From a virus, in the IMG/VR virus record IMGVR_UViG_3300027839_001233, positions 1 to 64,000 of that record: 64,000 nucleotides of DNA. One strand, written 5' to 3'. Position 1 is the first letter of the stretch. Each line of letters begins with the position of its first letter. Shown here piece after piece: positions 32,802 through 42,123 of the stretch. Below the pieces are notes generated by a model, which did not search any database, was not told the DNA's origin, and worked only from the letters and a program-made list of their open reading frames with translations. The position numbers and the translations under genes are program-made.

Positions 32802-32810
32802 AGAACAAAT
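32802..32810 (+). promoter_or_regulatory. AGAACAAA element before virion operon
   Basis: AGAACAAAT lies 34 bases before the first start codon of the 32845-36539 operon. Same element as at 36552 and 42314. Confidence 0.4.
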
Positions 32811-32844
32811 AATAAGAGGAAATGCCATCCACGGAAAAAGTTTC

Positions 32845-33003
32845 ATGAATGATAAATTTATACAAGTTAAACAAATACTGCAAGATAACACATCTGCAAC
32901 TATATCTGGGTACGAATCTTTACCTACCAATAATGGTAATTTAATAGATTCATCTAAGAAAAAGAAAAAGAAAAAAATACTAAAGTTATATAAAGACTAC
33001 TAA
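32845..33003 (+). CDS. Small protein with poly-Lys stretch
   Basis: This is a 52-residue protein (MNDKFIQVKQILQDNTSATIS... with SSKKKKKKKILKLYKDY at the end). The run of seven lysines is striking and may bind nucleic acid or capsid interior. The stop codon is directly followed by the ATG of the next gene, so it is the first gene of the plus-strand baseplate operon. Confidence 0.6.
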   Translation: MNDKFIQVKQILQDNTSATISGYESLPTNNGNLIDSSKKKKKKKILKLYKDY

Positions 33004-34080
33004 ATGGCACAATCTATTGTTGATACCCCATATCTGGATACATCGCCTCCAGTTTTCAATGTCTCTCCTGTAATTGTTGAACCTTTCATTTTTGTCCCTG
33101 AAATTAATTATTGGGCCACTAATGTTATAGAAAACAGTTCAGTGGAAGTAGACTATATGAAAAAACCAGTTAAAGTTTCTGAAACCGATTGGAAGCTAGA
33201 TGGTTCAGTATTAGACTTATTGTTTAATTATACCTACAATTCCGATAAGTACGGTATATACTATAGAAAAGTATCAAAAGAAAAAATAACAGATAAACAG
33301 GTTAGTAATAGAATTAGTATATATGCTGGCCGATTAGATATATATCATTCTGATTCTACAACTGCATTAGAAGTAGGAGTGGTAGCTGGAGATACCACCA
33401 CATTTGGTATGAGTGTAGAAATTATTCCTGATACTACTATTACTCTTGTACAAGCTCAAGATAATGCTCTTCTACTTGATACTAATGTACTGGATAGCAA
33501 AAACATCTTCAATATCACATTTGGTGAGAATGATATGTTGTCATTATTATATGATTTCAAAGTAGGAAATACTATAGTATTAAATAGCATAGTGTATAAT
33601 GACCTTCCTAGTGATCTATCAAAGCTAATTTATATATTTCTGAATTACGAATTAAATAATGATACAACATTATATGAAACAGGAACTTCTCTCTCCACCG
33701 AAGATAGACTTATAACTTGGTTATTTGAACAGTGGTTAGTAAATCATTTCTTTAGACGAAAGAAATTCAATCCTTCGTTACCTTTTACAGATTTAGGATC
33801 TTTATTAGAAAGTCAAGATTTTTGGCAGATTATAGAATTAGATCAAACTTCTATAACTGATAAAAAAGTTGTATTTCCTCCAGGAAAAGATCCTATAAAT
33901 GCATCATTCATATTTATGGCGCATGATTCACATAAGCAAGTATTAGATACTGATTATAAATTTATAACCAACGATGATTCTACTGCATCAGCAGAAGTAA
34001 ACTGGAGCGGATTAGGACTAGAGAGTAAAGTATCTCTAACCGATAGAATCTATTTATTATGGGCATACAATCCTAATTAA
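33004..34080 (+). CDS. Unknown structural protein, baseplate region
   Basis: This is a 358-residue acidic, beta-rich protein (RISIYAGRLDIYHSDSTTALEV; VEIIPDTTITLVQAQD) with a helical middle (LITWLFEQWLVNHFFRRKKF). The composition is typical of tail or baseplate parts, but no family is certain. It sits directly before the 818-residue baseplate-like gene, with a 2-base gap. Confidence 0.6.
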   Translation: MAQSIVDTPYLDTSPPVFNVSPVIVEPFIFVPEINYWATNVIENSSVEVDYMKKPVKVSETDWKLDGSVLDLLFNYTYNSDKYGIYYRKVSKEKITDKQVSNRISIYAGRLDIYHSDSTTALEVGVVAGDTTTFGMSVEIIPDTTITLVQAQDNALLLDTNVLDSKNIFNITFGENDMLSLLYDFKVGNTIVLNSIVYNDLPSDLSKLIYIFLNYELNNDTTLYETGTSLSTEDRLITWLFEQWLVNHFFRRKKFNPSLPFTDLGSLLESQDFWQIIELDQTSITDKKVVFPPGKDPINASFIFMAHDSHKQVLDTDYKFITNDDSTASAEVNWSGLGLESKVSLTDRIYLLWAYNPN

Positions 34081-34082
34081 AC

Positions 34083-36539
34083 ATGCATAGTCACAACGAC
34101 GTTTTCACTCTAATTAAATTCTATGATGACAATAAAAACATTATAGGTTCAAGTCAATCCGATCTACAGGACATAATTCTTACAACTGAAACAAAAGATA
34201 TAGAAGAAACGACCCTGCAAATTGCAATTGATACTAAGCTGCAAACTTTAGAATATTTCAAAGTAGCAATAGATGTTCCTGCTTTTAATTCAACTGATTA
34301 TAATAAAATAAGAAGATTACTTATAGACTGGTATTCCGCAAATAAAACCTTCTCGACTCTTCAAAAAAATACATCTGACCCTAATACATTAGAAGCACCA
34401 TTATTAGAAGAAGCAATAAAGAGTATGGGTTTTAATTACTCTCATCTAATAACACAAAAAGATTCTAGAGCTCAGTTTTTATTAAACTTAACAGAGCTAT
34501 ATAAAACAAAAGGCTCACCTCAAACTATGTTAGATGCATTAAAATTCTTCGGATTCTTTAATGTAAAGGTGTATGAATGGTGGTTAGTAAGAGATCATAC
34601 TGATGATAAATTCACATTCGAAGGTCGGAAAGTAAATACGACTGAGACTGAATTTGAAAGTGTATTTCCTGAAACACGACTTTTAGATTATGAAGACTTT
34701 GAATTATTAGCTGATCCTCATTGGTTTTATAATAAAGCAAAAATATTAGAATTAGATAATGATCCTGATAGAGGACTGTTAGGGTTACCTTCAGGTACTC
34801 CATATTTCAGTCTAGCTTCTATTGCTGACATCGGAACTATCAATGAATCATATCTAATCATTAGTAGGTTAGTTAAGGATCAATACGATAATCATATTGC
34901 AGGAACTCCTCCACCTAAAGATATTTTAATTGATGCATTCAGATATAAAGTGTCATTACTTTCGTTATTTTTATCTATTCTTTATATTCATTGGAAATAC
35001 AATGATTTCTTAAAATATGATAAACTTAGAGATTATGTTATTACAGAGTTTTTTGTTGATCCCGAAACTGATCTATTAAATCCTTTTACATTTGAACAAC
35101 CAAATTCATATGAAAAACTTCTCTTCTGGACTATTGCAAGAGTTAATGCCATTGGTGATCCTGATCCATTTGATATAACGGCATCTAACAAAGCAATAAA
35201 TCTCCCTAAAGTTAAGACTATACCTGATCTTCCTGTAACTGCGGAATTGAATACACTGAATACCGTGTTAATTGGTGCTAGTGGTACTCCAGAAATATAC
35301 AAATACAATGGAACATCTTGGGACCTTAGTGAAATTCCATTCATTGCCAAACAGCCACAATCAGAAACATCATTTAAATTATATCCGGCATGTCATGAAG
35401 TTTATGATTCTGAAGTTGATGTCTCAAGTGATTTAAATGATTCGTTTTTAAATTTTGATGATTCAGTAATCAATTATGATGAAAAGGTATTATATCCTCT
35501 GTTAAATAGATCTCCAAATCTACCCGATTTTGCTAAGTATTTATATGCAACAGATGATGATATTCCTAACTACAATCTACCATTTACACAAGTCGTAGAT
35601 TTAGAAGAAGAGATTACAGAAACAATTGCAGCATACAAAACAACAATTGAAAGACCTACTGATTATGATGACGCTAAAGCAAAATTAGATACGTTGTTAT
35701 CTACCTATCATAGAAATCAATCATTAAACTTCTTACAGAATAAAATAAACCCTGAAGCATTACTGACAGCTTTGAATCCTGAATTTAAAGCAGATATTGA
35801 TGCACGAATTGGTACTGACTTATTTTCATCTGTCGATATAGAAGAGATACTGTTCATTGAATTAGATGCGTTTTCTGCTGGATTAATTGGCAAAACTCCT
35901 ATTGATCTAAAACAATTATTATTAGGTATTCCTAATATTGATACTAAGTTCATTCCTGTTGTTGATTTCTGGAAGCCTAAGCGTGCTAGATTTTTAGCAT
36001 TTGAGTTGATATATCAGATATCTAATGCATTAACTGATTCTATTAATTTAAAGGATACACTTAGCCAAACAATATCTGAAACTTATCATGACACGATTAG
36101 AGGAGTACATAGAGAGAACTATGATGTATACCCGTATAGCCATGATCAGAACCATGTAAGAGACGAGGTAACTGTATCAATGACATTGTTCAATGATGAC
36201 CCAATTCCATCTATACAGATAGCAACTGGACCACATAGGCTATACCCATGTAAAGCTCTTACAGGGGATGACCTATCAGCTAAAAATGATTTAGTTACAT
36301 TAGCTGATGACGAAGGAACAACATATACAATAATAGAAGGTGATAGAATAGTGTCATCATTTGATCATAAGATATATGTAGCACAAGCAACCGGTACTAC
36401 TTGGGTTGTAGCATACAATGGAACCTTAACCACAGATGACATTTTTAGAGTAGATACTGATTTAACTAAGACACCTGGATCTGCTGAAGTATCAGCATTG
36501 TACTTTTATAACGGATCTAGCTTAGACTTGATAATTTAG
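34083..36539 (+). CDS. Large baseplate-like structural protein
   Basis: This is an 818-residue acidic protein. Residues about 120-165 (YKTKGSPQTMLDALKFFGFFNVKVYEW) carry the KG-[TS]-x-x-[ST] ... FG-hydrophobic pattern seen in T4-like baseplate wedge proteins. Around residues 386-418 a short module (GTPEIYKYNGTSWDLSE) and at 736-818 another (TTWVVAYNG..., ALYFYNGSSLDL) look like small beta repeats of the kind that decorate fibres and baseplates. It may be a gp7-like wedge analogue, not certain. Confidence 0.6.
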   Translation: MHSHNDVFTLIKFYDDNKNIIGSSQSDLQDIILTTETKDIEETTLQIAIDTKLQTLEYFKVAIDVPAFNSTDYNKIRRLLIDWYSANKTFSTLQKNTSDPNTLEAPLLEEAIKSMGFNYSHLITQKDSRAQFLLNLTELYKTKGSPQTMLDALKFFGFFNVKVYEWWLVRDHTDDKFTFEGRKVNTTETEFESVFPETRLLDYEDFELLADPHWFYNKAKILELDNDPDRGLLGLPSGTPYFSLASIADIGTINESYLIISRLVKDQYDNHIAGTPPPKDILIDAFRYKVSLLSLFLSILYIHWKYNDFLKYDKLRDYVITEFFVDPETDLLNPFTFEQPNSYEKLLFWTIARVNAIGDPDPFDITASNKAINLPKVKTIPDLPVTAELNTLNTVLIGASGTPEIYKYNGTSWDLSEIPFIAKQPQSETSFKLYPACHEVYDSEVDVSSDLNDSFLNFDDSVINYDEKVLYPLLNRSPNLPDFAKYLYATDDDIPNYNLPFTQVVDLEEEITETIAAYKTTIERPTDYDDAKAKLDTLLSTYHRNQSLNFLQNKINPEALLTALNPEFKADIDARIGTDLFSSVDIEEILFIELDAFSAGLIGKTPIDLKQLLLGIPNIDTKFIPVVDFWKPKRARFLAFELIYQISNALTDSINLKDTLSQTISETYHDTIRGVHRENYDVYPYSHDQNHVRDEVTVSMTLFNDDPIPSIQIATGPHRLYPCKALTGDDLSAKNDLVTLADDEGTTYTIIEGDRIVSSFDHKIYVAQATGTTWVVAYNGTLTTDDIFRVDTDLTKTPGSAEVSALYFYNGSSLDLII

Positions 36540-36551
36540 AAAACGACAACT

Positions 36552-36560
36552 AGAACAAAT
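36552..36560 (+). promoter_or_regulatory. AGAACAAA element before 36590 gene
   Basis: AGAACAAAT lies 29 bases before the start codon in the short gap after the 818-residue protein gene. Confidence 0.4.
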
Positions 36561-36589
36561 TTACTATATCACTAGTAGGAAATTAGAGA

Positions 36590-37270
36590 ATGGTCAATAT
36601 AATAAACATTAAAGAAAATCTTCACAAACATGTAAAGGACGAAGTAACCTCTACGGTTAGAGGACAAGTAGAAATATACGAAAAGTTCCCCGATGGTAAT
36701 TTAAAGTTACACGACAAAAGTAATTTAGTAGTATACCAAGGACGTAATTGGTTAATGCAAAGGGCATTAAATGAAATCACTATTCCCGAATCTGTGTCAA
36801 ATATAAAGAATGCATTTATATCTTGGTTTGGTTGTGGATCAGGTGGAGCATCGTCAAACTTAATGGTCCCATTAGCTCCATCATTGAGTGATGCAGATTT
36901 AACACAACAGTCAACTATAAATAACAAAGTCTCAACTGATTGTATTGATGATGGAAAATATCATCCATTTGATAGTGTGGAATTTGTTATTGATTCTGAT
37001 AACAATAATGAATTACTTAAAGCTTCTATAACTGTTACATTAGGAGCAGATGACGGTAATGGTCCAGCAGGCGGAACAACTGTTTCAGATTTCTATGACC
37101 TCAATGAAGCTGGCTTATATGTAAGTGACAGTAAACTTCAAGCGGACTTCACAGGTGGAAGTGCAGCCGCACATTTAGCAACTATTAGAATGTTTGCTAG
37201 AGTGACATTCAGCACATTAAGAAAGTTTCCAGAACGTCAGATTGTTTTCGTCTGGAATGTATTCTTTTAA
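36590..37270 (+). CDS. Unknown virion protein
   Basis: This is a 226-residue protein with a charged N-terminus, then NLVVYQGRNWLMQRALNE and FISWFGCGSGGA followed by a beta-rich half. The NxVVxxGRxxLxxR pattern with a glycine-rich WFGxGxGG recurs in structural proteins of large phages (fibre or baseplate associated), but I cannot name a family. Followed by small YSYVLREL genes. Confidence 0.6.
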   Translation: MVNIINIKENLHKHVKDEVTSTVRGQVEIYEKFPDGNLKLHDKSNLVVYQGRNWLMQRALNEITIPESVSNIKNAFISWFGCGSGGASSNLMVPLAPSLSDADLTQQSTINNKVSTDCIDDGKYHPFDSVEFVIDSDNNNELLKASITVTLGADDGNGPAGGTTVSDFYDLNEAGLYVSDSKLQADFTGGSAAAHLATIRMFARVTFSTLRKFPERQIVFVWNVFF

Positions 37271-37290
37271 AAAAAGAGAGAAATAAAGAA

Positions 37291-37485
37291 ATGACTAAAT
37301 ATTCATATGTATTACGAGAACTATCTGGATCAAGTATCAACAAGAAATCCAATAAGACTGCCAAAAAGGAAGTCCCAGAAGCTTTTAAGAAGGAATGGAA
37401 GAACAAAGACAAAGATGGTGATGGCAAGGAGAATGAACCCAAACCTGACTTCGTGAAAGAGGTTGAAAAGAATAAGAAGAAATAA
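37291..37485 (+). CDS. Small Lys-rich protein, YSYVLREL family
   Basis: This is a 64-residue protein. The first residues TKYSYVLREL are almost the same as in the next gene (SIYSYVLREL), so the two are paralogues. The rest is a highly charged Lys/Asp/Glu tail (NKDKDGDGKENEPKPD). Function unknown. Confidence 0.55.
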   Translation: MTKYSYVLRELSGSSINKKSNKTAKKEVPEAFKKEWKNKDKDGDGKENEPKPDFVKEVEKNKKK

Positions 37486-37499
37486 TCAAAGATAATAAA

Positions 37500-37849
37500 A
37501 TGTCTATATATTCATATGTATTACGAGAATTATTTAACAAGAAAAGAAAAGATTGGAATCGTAAGATATCACCAGAAGAAAAATAGCTCAGGATATATAT
37601 GATGTATCAATTAGTGGTCGAACAGATGTTTACGATTTAGCAGAGTCAAAATTTAAAGATTTAGAAAAAAATCCAAAAACTGTACCCATAGCTGCAAAAT
37701 GGATGGCTGATCATTGTTTTAAGAAATATAAACAACTGATCAACAAGTTATCAAAATCTCAAAAATTAAAAGTTCATACCAAACTTAAAGATGGATTTGA
37801 AGAGCAACTTTATGAAAGTGGAAAAATGGATTGGATAAAAAAGGGGTAA
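37500..37849 (+). pseudogene. Frameshifted YSYVLREL-family gene
   Basis: From ATG 37500 the frame gives 28 residues (MSIYSYVLREL...KISPEEK) and stops at TAG 37584-37586. In the -1 frame from 37583 a protein-like 88-residue sequence continues (IAQDIYDVSISGR... to ...KMDWIKKG, TAA 37847-37849) with no start of its own. The join is a run of five As (GAAGAAAAATAGC). One added A, or a -1 ribosomal slip, would give one protein of 116 residues. It could be a true frameshift, a broken gene or a sequencing error. Confidence 0.6.
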
Positions 37850-37860
37850 CCCCCTCTTTT
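37837..37860. terminator. Bidirectional terminator
   Basis: AAGGGG-TAA-CCCCCT hairpin with CTCTTTT on the plus side and six Ts on the minus side, exactly between convergent genes (37500-37849 plus, 37859-38086 minus). Both stop codons lie within or at it. Confidence 0.8.
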
Positions 37861-38086
37861 ATCCCGGAATACGGAGTGTTACACATGTAACATCGTGTTT
37901 TTCCGCATGACGATCATTCATCGCCACATCGACTTGATTCTGAAGAAAATCAATCCCCCAGTCCATTACGTCTTTGTGACTCAAAAACGCGTCCACTGAT
38001 TCAATAGTGAACTTTGTTTTCAATGTGGATTCCAATTGACTCACTGCTTCTGCAATACTCGTAGCAACATCAATGACATCTGGCAT
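37859..38086 (-). CDS. Unknown small stand-alone protein
   Basis: This is a 75-residue protein, mostly helical (DVATSIAEAVSQLESTLKTKF; VMDWGIDFLQNQVDVAMN). No family recognised. It is the only minus-strand gene inside the plus-strand structural block, is relatively G+C-rich, and has its own terminator and a long structured upstream region. Probably an independently expressed accessory gene. Confidence 0.6.
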   Translation of the reverse strand: MPDVIDVATSIAEAVSQLESTLKTKFTIESVDAFLSHKDVMDWGIDFLQNQVDVAMNDRHAEKHDVTCVTLRIPG

Positions 38087-38461
38087 TTTTAATTCCCTCT
38101 GTTAGTTGTTAAAGTTTGAATAGTTTCTTTGAATCACAAGTTAATATGTATAGACAAACTATAGCCAAAAGAAACATGCAACCAACTGAAGGGTTAGTTC
38201 AATTGGCCACATATCCAAACGACTGACTCGTCTTGTACTAATTGTGAGTATAACGTTTATACTCACAATTCAATGTATCTGAATCACATTGGACTGTCCT
38301 CCTATTTCTGATTCCTATACCGTTGTTATAGCAATATGGAACGAGTTTCGTTCCTGATGCGTGCATCAATATATATAAATGAATTATCCTATACCATTCT
38401 CCAGAACAAAAATAAAAGTACAATTTAAGTATAATAGATTTTAAACTAAGGATTAGTTATT
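38087..38461. other. 375-base structured non-coding region
   Basis: No supported gene. It holds a perfect 14-bp palindromic hairpin at 38240-38270 (AATTGTGAGTATAA-CGT-mirror), a hairpin GGAACGA-GTT-TCGTTCC near 38338, and TGATGC-GT-GCATCA next to ATATATATAAAT near 38370-38380. It also has an AGAACAAAA element (38403-38411) and a TATAAT-like box about 30 bases before the sheath gene. It separates divergent genes, so it probably carries promoters for both strands and a minus-strand mRNA leader. Confidence 0.55.
38403..38411 (+). promoter_or_regulatory. AGAACAAA element before tail sheath gene
   Basis: AGAACAAAA lies 50 bases before the sheath ATG. A TATAAT-like box (AAGTATAATAG) and an AAGGA ribosome binding site follow it. 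Confidence 0.4.
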
Positions 38462-40138
38462 ATGGCAAACAATGTAAGCCCAGGTGTGTTCACTAAAATA
38501 ATAGATTTATCTTCCTTTCTTGTAGAAACTCCAGGAACTCATGCATTCCTGCCATTTCTATCGAGAACAGGTCCAGATAACAAAGCAGTTTTTGTTGCAA
38601 GTCTTCAACAGTTTGTAGATCTATATGGAAGACCAAATATCAATGACTTTGGGAAGTCATTCGGGCAAGGCCCATATGTGGCGTATAACCACATTTCTGT
38701 TGCTCCTGGATTTTGGGCAATGCGCGTTCTACCTACTGATGCAACGTATTCTAATTTATTTGTAAACTATAATACAGATTCAACAGGGGCAATATCAGTA
38801 ACTCACGAAACTACCCTTAATACACATGGGGAAATAGATACTGAAGTAGCACAGACAACTGGGACTATTACTCCATTAGTAGCTTTCTACCCAATTGGTA
38901 GAGGAGATGCTTATGATGATTTTGCCATTACAATTACTAAACATGCAAATACACAATTAACTGGAATCTACATTCTTGATATTTGGAAAACTCAAGCTGA
39001 TGGAGATGATGTAATTATAGAAACATATGAGATTTCATTTGAATCAACTGCTATAGATGATTCTGGTGATTCCATATTCATTGTGGATGTTGTAAATAGA
39101 TACTCCAAATGGATTAGAGTTAAAGCCAATGAAACATCTATTAATGAATGGCAAAAATCATCTATCGAAATTGTAGTTGGTGATTCAGTAACACCTGTTC
39201 ACTTATTCAACGGTTCAGAAGGCAATATCATTGCGGTTGATTCCGATACCGGTAAGAGAACAATGGGGTCAACCGAAATTACAAATGCAACTTCACTTCT
39301 AATTGATGCATATACAGGATTGATTGAAAATCCCGAAAGTGGACTATTGGATGAAACTGTATTAGACCTAGATGATACATACATACCAATCGTATATGAT
39401 GCTGGTTATCCAACATCAGTCAAGAATGCTGCTGTTACATTAACAAGTAGCTTAAGATTAGATGGTGTAGCTATCCTTGATAATGGTGATAATGTATCAG
39501 TAGATGCAGCCCTTTCAGCTAGAGATGCTAGTCATACATACAATACTGCTTACGCATCAATATTTGAATGTTACAGTAAAATATTTGATAACCATACTGG
39601 TAAAGAATTATGGGTAAGTCCTGTTTATCACATGGCTTCAATGATTCCTCAGAATGATAGATTGTTTGGTATTTGGTATCCAAATGCTGGATTCAATAGA
39701 GGAACCGTTGATAACATTATGGAATTGAGATTCAATCCCAGGATAGCTGATAGAGACAGATTATATCTCAAACAAGTTAATCCAATTGTTAAATTCTCAA
39801 TCGGTTATGCAGTATTCTCTAATTTAACTACACAAAGAAAACCTTCTGCTCTTCAAGACTTAAGTGTACACAGAACAATTCTGTATATTCAAAGGAACTT
39901 GGAACAATTTCTCAAGTTCCATATCTTTGAATTAAATACACCTGAAGAACATTCAAGAATGGCTGCGGCAATAACACCGTTCTTATCATCAATCAAATCT
40001 GCAAGAGGATTGGTTGATTACAGTGTTGAGGTCGGAGCAAACGAATATGAAATTAAAACTAAACAAATGCACGTTAATGTAATATTACAGCCAACGAAAG
40101 CAATTGAAAGAATTAACTTAAATCTATTCATAAAATAA
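38462..40138 (+). CDS. Tail sheath protein (gp18-like)
   Basis: This is a 558-residue protein. The N-terminus (NNVSPGVFTKIIDLSSFLV) is the classic sheath start. The last 110 residues (DLSVHRTILYIQRNLEQFLKF; RGLVDYSVEVGANEYE; INLNLFIK) form the conserved contractile-sheath fold that links neighbouring subunits. The middle is the variable outer domain. It polymerises around the tail tube and contracts at infection. The tube gene follows, and one terminator closes the pair. Confidence 0.93.
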   Translation: MANNVSPGVFTKIIDLSSFLVETPGTHAFLPFLSRTGPDNKAVFVASLQQFVDLYGRPNINDFGKSFGQGPYVAYNHISVAPGFWAMRVLPTDATYSNLFVNYNTDSTGAISVTHETTLNTHGEIDTEVAQTTGTITPLVAFYPIGRGDAYDDFAITITKHANTQLTGIYILDIWKTQADGDDVIIETYEISFESTAIDDSGDSIFIVDVVNRYSKWIRVKANETSINEWQKSSIEIVVGDSVTPVHLFNGSEGNIIAVDSDTGKRTMGSTEITNATSLLIDAYTGLIENPESGLLDETVLDLDDTYIPIVYDAGYPTSVKNAAVTLTSSLRLDGVAILDNGDNVSVDAALSARDASHTYNTAYASIFECYSKIFDNHTGKELWVSPVYHMASMIPQNDRLFGIWYPNAGFNRGTVDNIMELRFNPRIADRDRLYLKQVNPIVKFSIGYAVFSNLTTQRKPSALQDLSVHRTILYIQRNLEQFLKFHIFELNTPEEHSRMAAAITPFLSSIKSARGLVDYSVEVGANEYEIKTKQMHVNVILQPTKAIERINLNLFIK

Positions 40139-40149
40139 AACAATAAGAT

Positions 40150-40158
40150 GGAACAAAT
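40150..40158 (+). promoter_or_regulatory. GGAACAAAT variant before tail tube gene
   Basis: One-base variant of the AGAACAAAT element, 24 bases before the tube ATG, in the short sheath-tube gap. Confidence 0.3.
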
Positions 40159-40182
40159 TAATAAAATTCGCGGAGTAATAGG

Positions 40183-41004
40183 ATGCATAATAGTTTCGTA
40201 AAAACCCAAGAGAACCGCCATGATAGATATTTTGGCGGGACTAGTAAGGGGGTCGCTGATCCATATATCAGTGGCTATCACTTCATTCATTTCAAACATC
40301 TTCCGCCAAACCTTTCAGCCCACCTAGCTGTTAATGACCCGGCAGATCTCGGTTTTCAAGAAGGTCCTCCTGGAAACGATGAAATAGCTAGATTATTAGC
40401 TGCATCATGTTTGTCTGTTACTCCAGTCGGGGGAACACTAAACAGAGCTGAATTCACTGGTCTTGGCGGAACGAAATGGTCCGTTCCTACAAATATTGAT
40501 TATGGGAATACTCTTTCAATGAGATTCCTGGAATATAGTAGATTACCTATCCTTCATGTATTCAACAACTGGTTTAGAATGATCAGAGAATACAGAAATG
40601 GTACCAGTTTGTTAACTGGAAGTGCTAAAAGCCAGACATCTATAGAATATACTAAATCGGCATATTCTGGAACACTATTATACTGGACAACAAAACCAGA
40701 TGGTGTAACAGTAGAATATGCTGCATGTTATACAGGTGTTTACCCAACAAAAGATCCCCAAGAACTGTATGCTGGCGACATAGCCTCATCAGATAAGCTA
40801 GAAGTTGATATGGAGTTCAGCTTCGATATGCCTTTCATGGAGAGTTGGGTAAGAAAAGAATGTCAGTTCATGGCAAATCTCTACCACGGGGAAGGTATCA
40901 AGGCACATGGCGGATATAAGGTAGGTACTTCAACAGCTAATAATACTGAAGAAGGTAGTCATACCGATTCCGGTGGAATTGGCACTGCAACATCACCTGC
41001 ATAA
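40183..41004 (+). CDS. Tail tube protein (gp19-like)
   Basis: This is a 273-residue protein. Its place right after the sheath gene and the segment ACYTGVYPTKDPQELYAGD with SSDKLEVDMEFSFDMPFM fit gp19-type tube proteins, where an inner beta-barrel ends in this way. It is longer than T4 gp19 (163 residues), with extra N-terminal and C-terminal Ser/Gly/Thr-rich segments. It forms the inner tube through which DNA passes. Confidence 0.8.
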   Translation: MHNSFVKTQENRHDRYFGGTSKGVADPYISGYHFIHFKHLPPNLSAHLAVNDPADLGFQEGPPGNDEIARLLAASCLSVTPVGGTLNRAEFTGLGGTKWSVPTNIDYGNTLSMRFLEYSRLPILHVFNNWFRMIREYRNGTSLLTGSAKSQTSIEYTKSAYSGTLLYWTTKPDGVTVEYAACYTGVYPTKDPQELYAGDIASSDKLEVDMEFSFDMPFMESWVRKECQFMANLYHGEGIKAHGGYKVGTSTANNTEEGSHTDSGGIGTATSPA

Positions 41005-41035
41005 TAAGAATAATAGCAGCTAAATCATAAGTTCA

Positions 41036-41082
41036 CAGGAATCAACATAGTATATGTATTATGTTGATTCCTGTTTTTTTTT
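41036..41082 (+). terminator. Strong Rho-independent terminator
   Basis: A perfect 14-bp stem (CAGGAATCAACATA with TATGTTGATTCCTG) and nine Ts on the plus strand close the sheath-tube unit. Confidence 0.93.
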
Positions 41083-41169
41083 CGTTATATACTAGGAAAT
41101 TTATTTCTACGATTAATTAAATCAAATCAATAACTATCTACAAACTAATTTTAATCGAAGGAGCTTGTC

Positions 41170-42123
41170 ATGGACAACCCATCTGTAGAAGAATCACCAA
41201 TGGCTAATGTTGCACCGTTACCGCAACAATTAACGCCTGACACACCCCCACCCCCACCCCAAATGCCACCACCCCAAATGCCACCACCAGTGGTAACACC
41301 TCAAGTATCAACTGCTACAATGTCCCCAACAGGATACTTTGCTGGCTTTACTGATGTTAAGTTACCAGAATATGAGTTAATAACTCCTCAAAGTTTATAT
41401 TCCATAACAGTTAAAACAATGACTGTTGAAGTGGAAGAAAATCTTAAAGGTAGTTTAATAACCCCTAGAAAAGTTCCGGAACATTTGAATAAAGCACTCT
41501 GGCAATCAATTGTAAGCAAACCTGAAAATATTGTAACATATGATGACTTTCTAAAAAATATAACTATTAAGGATAGAGATGTCCTTATGTATGCATTGTA
41601 CCATATCTCATATAAAGATGTGAGGAATTATGATGTAACATGTTTACAGTGTAGAAAATCCAATCCTATTACATTTGAAATTGGAAAGATATTTCAGATG
41701 GAAGCATTTAATGGTAGTCCTGGAGAAATAATCAATAAACGTATTGATATTCCACTGCCTATCATAAGCAATGTTACTGCCGTTATAAAGCAACCAGTTA
41801 TTGCAGATGAAAAAGCAATGTTAGAAGATATGCTTTTTCAGAGCGATAAGAATTTAGAATTGGGAACAGAAATGTTAGTCATTGATAAATTCGTTATGGA
41901 AAATAATGGAGTACGTCAAGATATTACAGGACGAGACAATATATTCAGAGCATATAATACATTGTCGAGTCAAGATAGAAAAGCAATAAGTCGTGAGTAT
42001 GTAGAAAACTTTGGTAAGTATGCTATGAAATTAGAAATACAAACCACCTGTCCAAGTTGCGGAGTCTCGGACGATACACCCATAGACTTATTCAACCAAT
42101 TTTTTCGTTCACTGCACGAATGA
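41170..42123 (+). CDS. Baseplate/tail assembly protein (gp26/gp51-like)
   Basis: This is a 317-residue protein. An N-terminal disordered Pro-rich part has short repeats (PPPPPQMPPPQMPPPVV). From residue 65 on, KLPEYELITPQSLYSITVKTM..., then LMYALYHISYKDV with TCLQC and later TCPSC, match the T4 gp26/gp51-type baseplate assembly family with two metal-binding CxxC pairs. It likely acts as an assembly chaperone. An AAGGAG ribosome binding site precedes it. A conserved-looking extension lies in the +1 frame past a T6 run near its end (next entry). Confidence 0.7.
   Translation: MDNPSVEESPMANVAPLPQQLTPDTPPPPPQMPPPQMPPPVVTPQVSTATMSPTGYFAGFTDVKLPEYELITPQSLYSITVKTMTVEVEENLKGSLITPRKVPEHLNKALWQSIVSKPENIVTYDDFLKNITIKDRDVLMYALYHISYKDVRNYDVTCLQCRKSNPITFEIGKIFQMEAFNGSPGEIINKRIDIPLPIISNVTAVIKQPVIADEKAMLEDMLFQSDKNLELGTEMLVIDKFVMENNGVRQDITGRDNIFRAYNTLSSQDRKAISREYVENFGKYAMKLEIQTTCPSCGVSDDTPIDLFNQFFRSLHE

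Noticed and set aside
38240-38270. Lac-operator-like palindrome (TTGTGAG...CTCACAA)
   Set aside because: The half-sites match by eye, but the spacing is much larger than in lac operators and no LacI-type repressor is encoded here; treated as an RNA or DNA hairpin instead.
38238-38423. Minus-strand open frame of 61 codons
   Set aside because: It runs through three perfect hairpins in a promoter region, has no ribosome binding site, and its sequence is not protein-like.
41236-41300. Short direct repeat (CCCCAAATGCCACCAC) considered as a CRISPR or mobile repeat
   Set aside because: It encodes the Pro-rich PPQMPP linker in frame; no spacer structure.
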